Shown piece after piece: positions 8,036-18,016 of a DNA stretch of 39,865 nt. Under the pieces are notes generated by a model. It saw nothing but the letters and a program-made list of their open reading frames with translations, did no database searches and was not told where the DNA came from. How positions within the stretch are numbered: position 1 is the stretch's first letter; each line of letters begins with the position of its first letter. Origin of the DNA: Gammaproteobacteria bacterium (GTDB lineage: Bacteria > Pseudomonadota > Gammaproteobacteria > Steroidobacterales > Steroidobacteraceae); the NCBI GenBank assembly GCA_025357835.1, contig JANYLM010000138.1:1-39865 (forward strand), read 5' to 3'. Both the position numbers and the translations under genes were made by a program.

Positions 8036-8520
8036 CCCAATATGGTTGTCAAGGGACGTCCCGGGGGCGTAGTGGGTCCGACGATGCGGACGAAATTCGG
8101 GCCGCGTTCAGCGAACTTATCGGCACCAAGGTGGACGTGAGCTTTTCGCTGATCCCACCGTTCTATACTACCGGCGGCGAGAATATCCGCGTTGGGCGTA
8201 AGGTATTCATAAACCAGAATTGCACCATGTACGACCTTGGCGGGATCGACATTGCCGATGATGTGATGATCGGGCCGAACGTGAGCATCATTACGTCGAG
8301 CCATCCAATTGAACCTTCCCAGCGGGCTGCCTTCGTGATCGCAAAGCCCATCGTGATTGCGAGAAACGTCTGGATCGCAGCAGGCGTAACGATCATCGGC
8401 GGGGTGACGGTGGGCGAAAACTCAGTGGTCGCGGCGGGTTCTGTAGTCACCAAGGACGTTCCCCCCAATACTTTTGTCGGGGGCAATCCGGCGCGAGTTA
8501 TTCGTTCGATTGGTGAGTAA
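8032..8520 (+). CDS. Hexapeptide-repeat O-acetyltransferase (maltose/NodL type), probably lacking its N-terminus
   Basis: The product has a left-handed beta-helix acetyltransferase core of the Maa/NodL/LacA family: PPFYTTGGENIRVGRKVFI, then NCTMYDLGGIDIADDVMIGP, the catalytic-type histidine in TSSHPIE, and the C-terminal VTIIGGVTVGENSVVAAGSV with TKDVPPNTFVGGNPARVI. Members transfer acetyl from acetyl-CoA to sugars and normally have about 180-200 residues with a helical N-terminal segment of 50-60 residues. Here only about 20 unrelated residues precede the middle of that segment, with GTG at 8032 as the only plausible start. The gene is therefore probably 5'-truncated, consistent with the broken genes around it. 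The acceptor is unknown. Confidence 0.7.
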   Translation: MPQYGCQGTSRGRSGSDDADEIRAAFSELIGTKVDVSFSLIPPFYTTGGENIRVGRKVFINQNCTMYDLGGIDIADDVMIGPNVSIITSSHPIEPSQRAAFVIAKPIVIARNVWIAAGVTIIGGVTVGENSVVAAGSVVTKDVPPNTFVGGNPARVIRSIGE

Positions 8521-8650
8521 GGAGCAGGGCACAGCTACCCTCGTAGAGATTTAGCGTCTCGCATGACGCGGGTTATCGATATGCCAGTTCCTACGCGCAA
8601 GGGCATCGTTGTAAGAACTGTCCGCCCAGTTGCTTCAATTTCTTTGATCG

Positions 8651-8890
8651 ATGGAGTCACCGGACATCGGGTATTGGAACACACGACGTAACTCAAACCC
8701 ATCAGCCCTAAATGTCGATTCCGGTGCCAACTCGCCTAGCGGAGCTAATTCCGGTGGCCACAAGTGGAACAGTTTGGGCGACTACCCGGATGCGCTGGTT
8801 ACCTTCAACCGACGGGATTTCGGCAGGGCCCCAGAAGCATTTGGGACCGAATTGTTGCTTCCCTCGGAAGCGTTAAGGAGATTGAGATGA
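8651..8890 (+). pseudogene. PIN-domain (VapC-like) toxin remnant, copy A: C-terminal end only
   Basis: From about 8789 the frame encodes DALVTFNRRDFGRAPEAFG and ends LLLPSEALRRLR, the C-terminal part of a PIN_3-type ribonuclease toxin (conserved Asp in the NRRDF segment). The preceding 45 or so residues do not resemble a PIN domain, and the N-terminal acidic active-site residues are absent, so the toxin is inactive. Its TGA at 8888 overlaps the antitoxin ATG as ATGA, the usual tight coupling of such modules, here in toxin-first order. A second copy of the same module lies at 10560-10820. Confidence 0.65.
8790..8825 (+). repeat. 36-base direct repeat, toxin segment of copy A (partner at 10673-10708)
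   Basis: This stretch is identical, base for base, to 10673-10708. It encodes the PIN-toxin segment ALVTFNRRDFG in both copies. The identity ends where copy B switches to antitoxin sequence. Confidence 0.95.
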
Positions 8891-9132
8891 AAGCTATTTC
8901 GACTTTCCCACTGCGCCTTCCGCGCTCCATCAAGGCGGCGGTCGTGAAGGTGCGCAAGCAAGATGGTACTAGCATCAATCAGTTTATTGCAACGGCGGTT
9001 GCAGAGAAGCTGGCGGTGATGGATGCGGAGAGTTTTTTCAATGCTCGGCAAGGCCGTGCGGACCTGAAGAAATTTGATGCAATTATGAAGCGCAGGCGCG
9101 GACAACCGCCTCGTGCGGGGGACGAGGCTTAG
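8887..9132 (+). CDS. Ribbon-helix-helix-type antitoxin of a PIN toxin module, copy A
   Basis: An 81-residue protein starting at the ATG that overlaps the toxin stop; GGAG at 8877-8880 lies 6 bases upstream. The N-terminus (FPLRLPRSIKAAV, then GTSINQFIATAVAEKLAVM) has the short beta-strand followed by two helices of an Arc/MetJ-like DNA-binding fold, as in HicB-like or type II antitoxins that both bind the operator and mask the toxin. The C-terminal part is basic and may be the toxin-binding segment. The antitoxin appears intact while its toxin is broken, so it may survive as an orphan that acts on related modules elsewhere. The family is inferred by eye. Confidence 0.65.
   Translation: MKAISTFPLRLPRSIKAAVVKVRKQDGTSINQFIATAVAEKLAVMDAESFFNARQGRADLKKFDAIMKRRRGQPPRAGDEA
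9046..9100 (+). repeat. 55-base direct repeat, antitoxin segment of copy A (partner at 10704-10758)
   Basis: The stretch matches 10704-10758 with four mismatches in 55 bases. It encodes the antitoxin tail around RADLKKFDAIMKR. Together with the 36-base repeat it shows that the two loci are copies of one module. Confidence 0.93.
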
Positions 9133-9439
9133 ATCGGACACAGGTGGTGTGGACGAGCGAACACTTGGCAGTGTAGTCCCCACAGCATTTCCACATTTGC
9201 GAGGCACAATCGTGCAGCCTCCGATACGAGATGGCCGTAATGCTTTTCGATCATCAACAGGCTTGTGCCCGCCAACCGAGCTACGTCAAGGTCGAGGCCC
9301 AGGGGTCTCTACGTACGCCATACGTAAATATGGCAGAGACGACCTGTGGCGCGCGCAGGAGAAGCGCCGGCCGAGGATCGAGCGCCTCGCGCTGGCAGCG
9401 TGATGACCGCCGAACAGAACGGCATCGCGTTTTTCTCCG
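9133..9439. other. Stretch without a recognisable gene between the antitoxin and the esterase
   Basis: About 307 bases. Small open frames exist, one ending near 9403 with a basic tail (RKYGRDDLWRAQEKRR), but none has a convincing start, RBS or family resemblance. No tRNA, terminator or inverted repeat stands out. It is best regarded as decayed accessory DNA. Confidence 0.5.
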
Positions 9440-10423
9440 CTACGGGAAGGACTGGAAAAACGTCCACGTATCTGACGCCCAATTTGGCGGAATCGCATGC
9501 CCGATACTGTCGTTGAACGAGCACTCCTCGAATTCCTTGGCGCAGCTGTTGTGCGTTACGCAGGTCATCACACTGGTGCTCGAATGGGCGCTCGTTGTCG
9601 TAGCAGCGCAAGCGTTGAGGTGCTGCACGAGCTTGGACGTATTTGCAAAATTCGGCGATGGGTATGCGGAATCACCACCGACAGCATGCACGAATCGCAT
9701 CGGCGGGTGGGTGGTGGTCGGGCAGGGCAGGTTTTGATACGTAAGATAGCTGGTCTTATTATTGAATTCATCCGAGGCTGAGTTCACGGCCGCGGCGCGA
9801 ATGACGCTGCCCCGACTGCACGTCAGAGCAAGGACGAAGTCCCCGCCCCAAGAAAAGCCGGCAACAAATACTCGCGCGCGGTTGATGCAATAGGTCGATT
9901 CCATCTTCTTGACCATATTGTCGAAGAATGGCATGTCGTAGCCATTGTTCCTGTCGTCCCATCCTACTCCGTAGCCTTTGTAGGGCACGCCGTTGGGGAA
10001 GACGAAGATCCCTGCCTCGGCCGCGCCTGTCGCATTCTGCAATCCCCACGAATGACTTTGCCAGCCATTCGCTCCCGCACCATGGAACACAAAGTTCAAC
10101 GAATAGGTTTTGGAGGTGCTGTAGTCGGCCGGGACCTGCACCATGAAACTGCGAGAATGCCCGAGACCGTCGGTGGTAGTCAGGGTGATCAACCCGTTCT
10201 GGGCTTTCTTGCCACATCCGACCGTCGCGGCCGCGGACTCGACCGCCGCGGCGTCTAGATCGGCCCCGTCGAACTGGTAGGCGGTAGCCGGTAGGCTTGC
10301 TGCAGTCAGCAAAACCGCGAGCGACATGCCGCAGGCCATGGAAACGTACCGCCGGTCCGCAATGGATAGCAACCTACAAATTAGACGAAACGGCTTTTGG
10401 ATTGCAGGCAAGGAGTGGTGCAT
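9440..10423 (-). CDS. Secreted esterase of the polyhydroxybutyrate depolymerase / feruloyl esterase (LpqC-like, CE1) type
   Basis: An alpha/beta-hydrolase with an N-terminal export signal (hydrophobic segment SLAVLLTAASLPATA). The nucleophile is Ser191 in GFSWGG, the oxyanion segment is FVFHGAGANGW, and the likely catalytic His is in SIGHAIPPNW near the end, a pattern typical of LpqC/PHB-depolymerase and feruloyl esterases; several Cys residues suggest disulfides. From the ATG at 10423 it has 327 residues; an internal ATG at 10339 would also give a signal peptide and cannot be excluded, as neither has a strong RBS. It lies alone between two decayed toxin-antitoxin copies. The substrate could be short-chain polyhydroxyalkanoate, a feruloylated glycan or another ester. 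Confidence 0.8.
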   Translation of the reverse strand: MHHSLPAIQKPFRLICRLLSIADRRYVSMACGMSLAVLLTAASLPATAYQFDGADLDAAAVESAAATVGCGKKAQNGLITLTTTDGLGHSRSFMVQVPADYSTSKTYSLNFVFHGAGANGWQSHSWGLQNATGAAEAGIFVFPNGVPYKGYGVGWDDRNNGYDMPFFDNMVKKMESTYCINRARVFVAGFSWGGDFVLALTCSRGSVIRAAAVNSASDEFNNKTSYLTYQNLPCPTTTHPPMRFVHAVGGDSAYPSPNFANTSKLVQHLNACAATTTSAHSSTSVMTCVTHNSCAKEFEECSFNDSIGHAIPPNWASDTWTFFQSFP

Positions 10424-10559
10424 TTGTCGTACTCGGATGGCAAGGGCTGACGGATCAGAAGTCCACCCGAGTTGGCTGACTCAAGAGGCAAGTTCATGAT
10501 CGAAGATGAAAATCTTAATCGAATAAAATAGCGATGAACCGAACGCGCAGAATCCTAAC

Positions 10560-10820
10560 GTGCCCCTTGAGATCGACCAAATGTCTGTTATCGACGACAG
10601 GTCCGCGTCGACTGCAATTGACCGATCCTGCGGATGAAATGGTTTTGGAAACGGCCATCAACGATCAGGCGAATGCGCTGGTTACCTTCAACCGACGGGA
10701 TTTCGGCAAGGCCGTGCGGACCTGAGGAAATTTGAAGCAATTATGAAACGCGGGCGCGCACACATAAAATACGATGTCGGCAACGATAGCCACGGCGAGA
10801 TGTTTGCGTTGCAACAATAG
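10560..10820 (+). pseudogene. PIN toxin/antitoxin module copy B, broken by internal deletion
   Basis: Bases 10612-10708 encode PIN-toxin sequence (LTDPADEMVLETAI, then ANALVTFNRRDFG); directly after, the DNA switches to the antitoxin tail in another frame (RADLRKFEAIMKR) and runs to a TAG at 10818. Compared with copy A, exactly 225 bases are missing, from 8821 to 9045 in copy A numbering, which removes the toxin end, the overlap and most of the antitoxin. A one-base frame change near 10600 also separates an upstream PIN-like stretch (VPLEIDQM) from the rest. No functional product is expected. Confidence 0.7.
10673..10708 (+). repeat. 36-base direct repeat, copy B (partner at 8790-8825)
   Basis: Identical to 8790-8825, in the same orientation and about 1.9 kb away. 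The two repeats and the antitoxin-tail repeats flank the esterase gene. Confidence 0.95.
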
Positions 10821-10864
10821 TGGCGTATAACACAGCGCTCTGCAAATCCGTGAGGAGTCTTTTT

Positions 10865-11494
10865 ATGTCCGCACAACGAGTGACCTTTTTCCACGCGCCT
10901 CAAACCCGTTCCGGCGGCACTCTCGCACTGTTTGAGGAACTTGGCGTGCCGTATGACCTGCATGTCCTGAACATCAAGACCGGTGAGCTGCGCCGGCTGG
11001 AGTACTTGTCGATTAATCCCATGGGAAAGGTCCCAGCGATCCGTCACGGCGATGCGTTGATCACCGAACAGGCGGCGGTGTTCATGTACCTCGCCGATCT
11101 ATATCCGGAGGCGAAATTGGCGCCGCCCATTGGCGATCCGCAACGCGGACCCTATCTGCGCTGGATGGTCTTTTACGGTTCATGCTTCGAGCCAGCGCTA
11201 ATCGACAAGTCGATGCAACGCACGCCGGCCACCCCCTCAACGTCGCCCTATGGTGATTTCGACACCATGCTGAAGACCCTCACCGATCAATTGGGCGGTG
11301 GGCCCTATTTGCTGGGCGAAACCTTTAGCGCGGCCGATGTGCTATGGGGAAGCGCGCTCAATTGGACCCTGAAATTCAAACTGGTGCCGGAACTACCGGT
11401 GCTTCGGGCCTATGTCGACCGCATACAATCCAGGCCGGCCATTCAGCGGGCGGCGAAGAAAGATGCGGAACAGCTCGCCGGCCTATCCGATTAA
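10865..11494 (+). CDS. Glutathione S-transferase family protein
   Basis: A cytosolic GST of 209 residues. The ATG at 10865 follows the RBS GAGGAG by about 8 bases; an upstream in-frame start at 10820 is less likely. The N-terminal thioredoxin-like domain (about residues 4-80) has the glutathione-binding features NPMGKVPAI (cis-Pro) and LITEQAAVFMYLADLYPE. The all-helical C-terminal domain starts near residue 90 (RGPYLRWMVFYGS) and includes the conserved N-capping Asp region FSAADVLWGSAL. It converges with phnW, and no neighbour suggests a substrate. Whether it conjugates xenobiotics or reduces peroxides is open. Confidence 0.9.
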   Translation: MSAQRVTFFHAPQTRSGGTLALFEELGVPYDLHVLNIKTGELRRLEYLSINPMGKVPAIRHGDALITEQAAVFMYLADLYPEAKLAPPIGDPQRGPYLRWMVFYGSCFEPALIDKSMQRTPATPSTSPYGDFDTMLKTLTDQLGGGPYLLGETFSAADVLWGSALNWTLKFKLVPELPVLRAYVDRIQSRPAIQRAAKKDAEQLAGLSD

Positions 11495-11526
11495 TCACGG
11501 GCAGCCGATTTTACCGGTGACGCAAT

Positions 11527-12639
11527 TTACTCGTGGGCGACTCGACGGACTCCCATCTCGCGCAATACATCGGCCATAACGGACACCGCCCGCGTCAAGG
11601 TATCGGCGCCGATGGCGCCGATACAGCCTACGCGGAATGTATCGACTGCCGTCAGCTTGCCCGGGTACAGAATGAATCCGCGGTCGCGCACGCGGCGATA
11701 GAACTCATTGAAGTCGTACGCCGTATCGGGCGGGCAGTGGAAGGTGACGATGATGGGTGCCTGCAGGGCGTCGGGTAGAAATGTCTTGAAACCCAGCGCG
11801 CGCATGCCGGATACCAGCGCGGCGCAATTGTCGGTGTAGCGAGCCAGCCGCGCCGTGAGTCCACCCTGCGCCAGGTACTGGTCGATCGCCACGCGCAAGG
11901 CGGCGAGGACGTGCGTCGGCGGCGTGAAGCGCCACTGACCCGTCTTTTGCATGTACTGCCACTGGTCGAGCAAGTCCATGGCGAGCGAATACCCGTTGCC
12001 GCCGGAGCGCTCCAGGGCCGTCCGCCGTGCGATCACGAAGCCCATGCCGGGTACACCCTCCAGACATTTTCCGGACGCCGCGATGAGAGCGTCGAAGGGC
12101 AGGGTGCGCGCATCGATGGGGATGGCGCCGTACGAGCTCATGGCGTCGACGATCAGTGCGCGCCCGTGCTTTGCGACGATGTCCGCAATTTGCGCCAGAG
12201 GATTCAAGATCCCAGTGCCGGTCTCGCAGTGGACCTGCGCGACATGCGTGATTGCGGGGTCCGCGGCCAAGGCGGCGTCGATGCGCGCAGGGTCAACCGG
12301 CTCCTGCTCGCCGTGCGACAGGACGACGGCCTCACGGCCCAAGTAGCCCAGGATTCGCACGATGCGCTTGCAGTAGCTGCCGTTGTCGGGCACGAGCACT
12401 TTGCCGCCCTTCGGCACCAGAGTGCCGAGGGCCGCTTCGACAGCGAAGGTGCCGCTGCCCTGCAGCGGTACGCAAACATGGTCCGATTGGCCGTTGACGA
12501 TGGCGAGAAGGTCGCGGCACACCGATGCCGTCAACGAATTGAAAGCACTGTCCCACGACCCCCAGTCCGATAGCATGGCGAACTTAGTGTCCGCCGAGGT
12601 CGTCAGAGGGCCGGGCGTCAGCAGTATCGGGTCGGTCAT
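11527..12639 (-). CDS. phnW: 2-aminoethylphosphonate--pyruvate transaminase PhnW
   Basis: PhnW is a PLP-dependent class V aminotransferase that turns 2-aminoethylphosphonate and pyruvate into phosphonoacetaldehyde and alanine. The 370-residue protein begins with [11 protein letters not shown] and DWGSWD, has [11 protein letters not shown] for phosphate binding of [12 protein letters not shown] with Asp165, and the Schiff-base Lys191 in [15 protein letters not shown]. It is the last gene of a minus-strand operon with phnA, phnY and a Na/Pi carrier, 30 bases after the latter. The presence of phnY and phnA, not phnX, says that phosphonoacetaldehyde is oxidised before C-P cleavage. Confidence 0.95.
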   Translation of the reverse strand: MTDPILLTPGPLTTSADTKFAMLSDWGSWDSAFNSLTASVCRDLLAIVNGQSDHVCVPLQGSGTFAVEAALGTLVPKGGKVLVPDNGSYCKRIVRILGYLGREAVVLSHGEQEPVDPARIDAALAADPAITHVAQVHCETGTGILNPLAQIADIVAKHGRALIVDAMSSYGAIPIDARTLPFDALIAASGKCLEGVPGMGFVIARRTALERSGGNGYSLAMDLLDQWQYMQKTGQWRFTPPTHVLAALRVAIDQYLAQGGLTARLARYTDNCAALVSGMRALGFKTFLPDALQAPIIVTFHCPPDTAYDFNEFYRRVRDRGFILYPGKLTAVDTFRVGCIGAIGADTLTRAVSVMADVLREMGVRRVAHE

Positions 12640-12669
12640 GAAATCCTCATTTCAAATGAATCGGCCGGT

Positions 12670-14376
12670 TCACGGCAACAGCGGTTTGGTCGGTAGGCGA
12701 TTCGCCGAGGCTTTGCGCCGGCCGAACGCGGAGTCCTTGAGACGGCTGGGCTGCAGCGCTCCGGCGCGCTCTAGGACGGGATAAGCGGCCGAACACAGGT
12801 GCGAGTGGACACGCTTAAGATCGCGCAAAATATCCAAGTCCAACGAGTACGACTCAATAGTCTCCGGCGTGCCCTCGCGCAATCGCACCAGGTACCGCTC
12901 AGCGGCCGCGAATTCCTTCTCCCGCAGCCGTGCTTTTGCCGCCACCAGCTGGCGGGCAACATCCATATCGCCCGACATGAAGATGCCCACTGAGAGTTTC
13001 AGGCTATCGACGACTTGCTGGTGAAACTCGACGAGATCGGTCTCGCCCTCCTTTGAAAAAGTGATACCGCGGCGAATCTTCTTGGACGCTAGGTCCATTA
13101 AGTTCTTGTCGATGATGTCGCCGACGTGCTCAAGGTTGATCGAGAATGAAACGATCTCCATGGCGCGGTAACCGTCACGGTCGTCCAGGCTGTCGCGGGT
13201 CATCCGCGTAACATAGAGCTTCACCGCCTCGTTGAGGCTGTCGACGGCGTCGTCCATGCCGCTGATCTCGGCCACCAGCTTGCGGTCATTGGTCAGCAGC
13301 GCCGTCATCGCCTGCCGCAGCATGCTTTCAATCAGATCGCCCATCCGCAGGACTTCGCGCGCGGCGCAGACCAGCGCCACGGCTGGAGTGCCCGCCGCGG
13401 AGGAATCGAGATACACCGGCGTGCCCGGATCGGCGGTCTTTGCCATGTCCGGCAACCACCGCGTAAGCCGTGTGGCTACATAATCGAGGGGGCCAATGAA
13501 CATGAGCGCCAGCAGGAGGTTGAAGGCGGTGTGAAAGTCGGCCGCCAGGCGTGCGGGGTTCGGCTCGAACCCCTGCAGTATGTCCGCGATTGGATTCAGA
13601 AACGGCAGCACGAGTGCGCAACCAACGACCCGCGTCAGCAGATTGCCGATCGGTAGACGGCGGCTCGCCGGATTTCCTGGCTGACTGCTCTCGATCAAGG
13701 GGTTGAGCGCACTGCCGAGGTTCGCGCCCAGTACCAGGGCGAGCGCCGCCGTAGGGGTGACGAGCTGCGCAGCCGCCAGCGACATCACGACGAGAACGAC
13801 GGCCACGCTGGAGTGCGCAGCCCAGGTGATGGCCGCCGCGATCAGCAGGCAGGGAATCGGCTGACTGATGATCGCTCCCAGCAAGGCGCGCGAGACGGGC
13901 ATGCTTTCCGTCGTAACCAGGGCGCCGAGGAAGATGTGGAGCGCCAGCAGCATCAGACCGATTCCGATCACGACACGACCCAGATCGCGAGTCCGCGTTC
14001 TGCCGCCGCGCTTGAATGCGATTACCCCCGTAAGCAATAGCACGGGGGTCACGACGGCGATATTGAACGACAGGATCTGTACCACCAACGTGGTGCCGAC
14101 GTTGGCGCCGAGCATGACGGCGAGAGCGGGAGCGAGATCCAGTGTGCCGCCCGTGACAAATGAGGCGGCCATCAATCCCGTCGCCGTGCTGCTCTGTAGC
14201 AGAGCCGTGACGAATGCGCCCGCCAGAAACGCACGAAACCTGCTTTGCAGGGCGATTCCCAGCAGGCGCCGCAGATCGGCGCCGAATGCGCGCACCACGC
14301 CGCTGTGGACCATGTGCAACCCCCATAGCAGCAGCGCGACTCCGCCCATCAAATCAAGGATGACGGTACTGCCCAT
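12670..14376 (-). CDS. Na/Pi-cotransporter II family protein with PhoU-like C-terminal domain
   Basis: The 568-residue protein has two inverted NptA/SLC34-like repeats: the first holds ALLQSSTATGLMA (QSS near residues 61-63), the second the related AAHSSVAVVLVVMSLAA near residue 190. Around nine hydrophobic segments fill residues 1-320. The last 220 or so residues are a PhoU-like helical bundle (for example SINLEHVGDIIDKNLMDL). This architecture matches YjbB of E. coli, a sodium-dependent phosphate carrier reported to export Pi. It lies between phnY and phnW with gaps of about 30 bases, so it is almost certainly co-transcribed. I infer release of phosphate produced by PhnA; uptake of AEP is a less conventional alternative. 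Confidence 0.9.
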   Translation of the reverse strand: MGSTVILDLMGGVALLLWGLHMVHSGVVRAFGADLRRLLGIALQSRFRAFLAGAFVTALLQSSTATGLMAASFVTGGTLDLAPALAVMLGANVGTTLVVQILSFNIAVVTPVLLLTGVIAFKRGGRTRTRDLGRVVIGIGLMLLALHIFLGALVTTESMPVSRALLGAIISQPIPCLLIAAAITWAAHSSVAVVLVVMSLAAAQLVTPTAALALVLGANLGSALNPLIESSQPGNPASRRLPIGNLLTRVVGCALVLPFLNPIADILQGFEPNPARLAADFHTAFNLLLALMFIGPLDYVATRLTRWLPDMAKTADPGTPVYLDSSAAGTPAVALVCAAREVLRMGDLIESMLRQAMTALLTNDRKLVAEISGMDDAVDSLNEAVKLYVTRMTRDSLDDRDGYRAMEIVSFSINLEHVGDIIDKNLMDLASKKIRRGITFSKEGETDLVEFHQQVVDSLKLSVGIFMSGDMDVARQLVAAKARLREKEFAAAERYLVRLREGTPETIESYSLDLDILRDLKRVHSHLCSAAYPVLERAGALQPSRLKDSAFGRRKASANRLPTKPLLP

Positions 14377-14407
14377 GTGCGTTCGTGCCTACGCCTTGCT
14401 CATTTGC

Positions 14408-15862
14408 TTACCAAGGCAGTGAATAAGTCTTGGTGTTGCAGAAACTTTTCATGGCTTCCAGTACGCCCTCCTTGTAGCCCAGCCCCGAATCCTTGATGCC
14501 TCCGAACGGTGTCATTTCCAGGCGGTAGCCAGGGACCTCGCGCACGTTCACGCTGCCCACCTGCAGCTCTTGGATGAAGCGGGTGATCAGGTCGATGCGG
14601 TTAGTGCACAGCGACGATGACAGGCCGTAGGCGGTTCCGTTCGAGATGCTGATGGCTTCGTCCACAGTCTTGAAGCGAATCACGGGCGAGACGGGGCCGA
14701 AAGTCTCACATCGAACTACGGTCATGTTCGGCGTTACCCCATCGAGCACGGTGGGTGAGTACAGTGCGCCGCGGCGGACATTGCCGATCAACAGCCTGGC
14801 ACCATCCGCAACCGCTTCGTTCACCACTGTCTCGAAGCGCCGCGCCGATGGTTCATCGATCACCGTGCCCATATCCATTGCGGGATCGAAGGGATCGCCG
14901 TACCTAACCGCTCGCGTCTTGTCGACCAGCAGTTCGACGAAGCGGTCGGCCACGCTGTCCTGCACCAGTATGCGTTTGACGGCGGTGCATCGCTGGCCCG
15001 AGTTCTTGTACGATCCGCTCGCCGCCAGAGTGGCTGCTTCCTCGATGTCCGCATCCTCGAGCACGATGATGGGATCGTTGCCGCCCATTTCCAGAACCTG
15101 GCGCTTGTAAACCGCCTTGGCTGCGATGTACTTGCCGATAGACACACCGCCGGTGAAGGTGATGAGATCGACGTCCGCGCTCGTCAGCATTTCATCGGCG
15201 ATCTCGCTCGGATCGCCCGTCAGCACCGACAGCATTTCAGGCGGCAGGCCCGCCTCGTAAAGAATGTCCGCGAGCGCAAACGCACTGAGTGGAGTTTTCT
15301 CGCTGGGCTTGAGTACGACGCGGTTATTGGTGGCCACTGCGGGGGCCAGCTTGTGGATCACCTGGTTAAGCGGATGGTTGAAAGGAGTGATCGCCGTAAT
15401 GGCGCCGAGCAGCGGCTCCCTCATGGTGTAGATCTTGCGGCTCTTTCCATGGCTGGTGAGATCACAAGAGAACACCTGACTCTCGTCGACCAAAGCTAGA
15501 TTGGCGGCGAACAGCAAGACATCCGAGGCACGGCCTACTTCGTACTGAGAGTCCTTCAGACACAGGCCGGACTCCAATGTGATCAGGCGCGCAAGTTGGT
15601 CGCGCCTTGTAGTGATGATGCTGCCTGCTTTCATGAGGATGGTGTAGCGGTCGTGACGCGTGAGCTTGGAGCGAAAGCTGCGCGCAATCCGCAATGCGTC
15701 TTTGACGTCTTCGACGCCGGCTTTGGGAACGGTACCGACCAGATGGCCCGTGTAGGGGTGGCGAACCTCTATGAACCGATCACGTGCAATCTTCTCGCCC
15801 GCGATACGCAGCGATTCCCGAATGGGCTCGTGCGGTATAGGAGGGGCGGTGCCGGCGATCAT
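14408..15862 (-). CDS. phnY: Phosphonoacetaldehyde dehydrogenase PhnY
   Basis: An NAD(P)-dependent aldehyde dehydrogenase of 484 residues. The family core is complete: Asn162 (TPFNHPLNQ), the cofactor-binding KPSEKTPLSA, FTGGVSIGKYI, the general-base Glu258 in LEMGGNDPI and the nucleophile Cys292 in SGQRCTAVKRI. Position between phnA and phnW identifies the substrate as phosphonoacetaldehyde, which it would oxidise to phosphonoacetate; by sequence alone a general ALDH cannot be excluded. It starts 8 bases after the end of phnA. Confidence 0.92.
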   Translation of the reverse strand: MIAGTAPPIPHEPIRESLRIAGEKIARDRFIEVRHPYTGHLVGTVPKAGVEDVKDALRIARSFRSKLTRHDRYTILMKAGSIITTRRDQLARLITLESGLCLKDSQYEVGRASDVLLFAANLALVDESQVFSCDLTSHGKSRKIYTMREPLLGAITAITPFNHPLNQVIHKLAPAVATNNRVVLKPSEKTPLSAFALADILYEAGLPPEMLSVLTGDPSEIADEMLTSADVDLITFTGGVSIGKYIAAKAVYKRQVLEMGGNDPIIVLEDADIEEAATLAASGSYKNSGQRCTAVKRILVQDSVADRFVELLVDKTRAVRYGDPFDPAMDMGTVIDEPSARRFETVVNEAVADGARLLIGNVRRGALYSPTVLDGVTPNMTVVRCETFGPVSPVIRFKTVDEAISISNGTAYGLSSSLCTNRIDLITRFIQELQVGSVNVREVPGYRLEMTPFGGIKDSGLGYKEGVLEAMKSFCNTKTYSLPW

Positions 15863-15870
15863 CGGTGCGC

Positions 15871-17834
<1,964 letters not shown>

Positions 17835-17880
17835 GGCGTACTCGGTTCTACACGAAGCCTTAGATTAGCATAAGTGAAGA

Positions 17881-17890
17881 TTGTCGACAG
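17881..17890. promoter_or_regulatory. Small palindrome upstream of the GntR regulator, possible operator
   Basis: TTGTCGACAG contains the perfect 8-base palindrome TGTCGACA, placed 48 bases upstream of the regulator start. The TTGT-ACAG form resembles the TNGT-N-ACNA operators of FCD-type GntR proteins, but the spacing is short. The rest of 17835-18016 holds AT-rich promoter-like DNA and no gene. Confidence 0.25.
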
Positions 17891-18016
17891 TAATCAATAA
17901 GCAGAGTGTCAGTCGTTAATTGCAAACTGTGGTGTCAATTAGATTTAGACGGGCGGCCGAGAAACTTCCGCATCGACGCTGCCCAGTCGTGACGCGAAGT
18001 TCGCGCGCGACTGCAC

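Noticed and set aside
9113..9403. Open frame of 96 codons overlapping the antitoxin end
   Set aside because: No RBS, no recognisable family, and it begins inside the antitoxin in another frame; probably chance in GC-rich DNA.
7684..10864. Direct repeat of the tRNA-Lys 3' end as an att site of an island
   Set aside because: No second copy of the terminal tRNA bases was found by eye in the accessory region or just beyond it.
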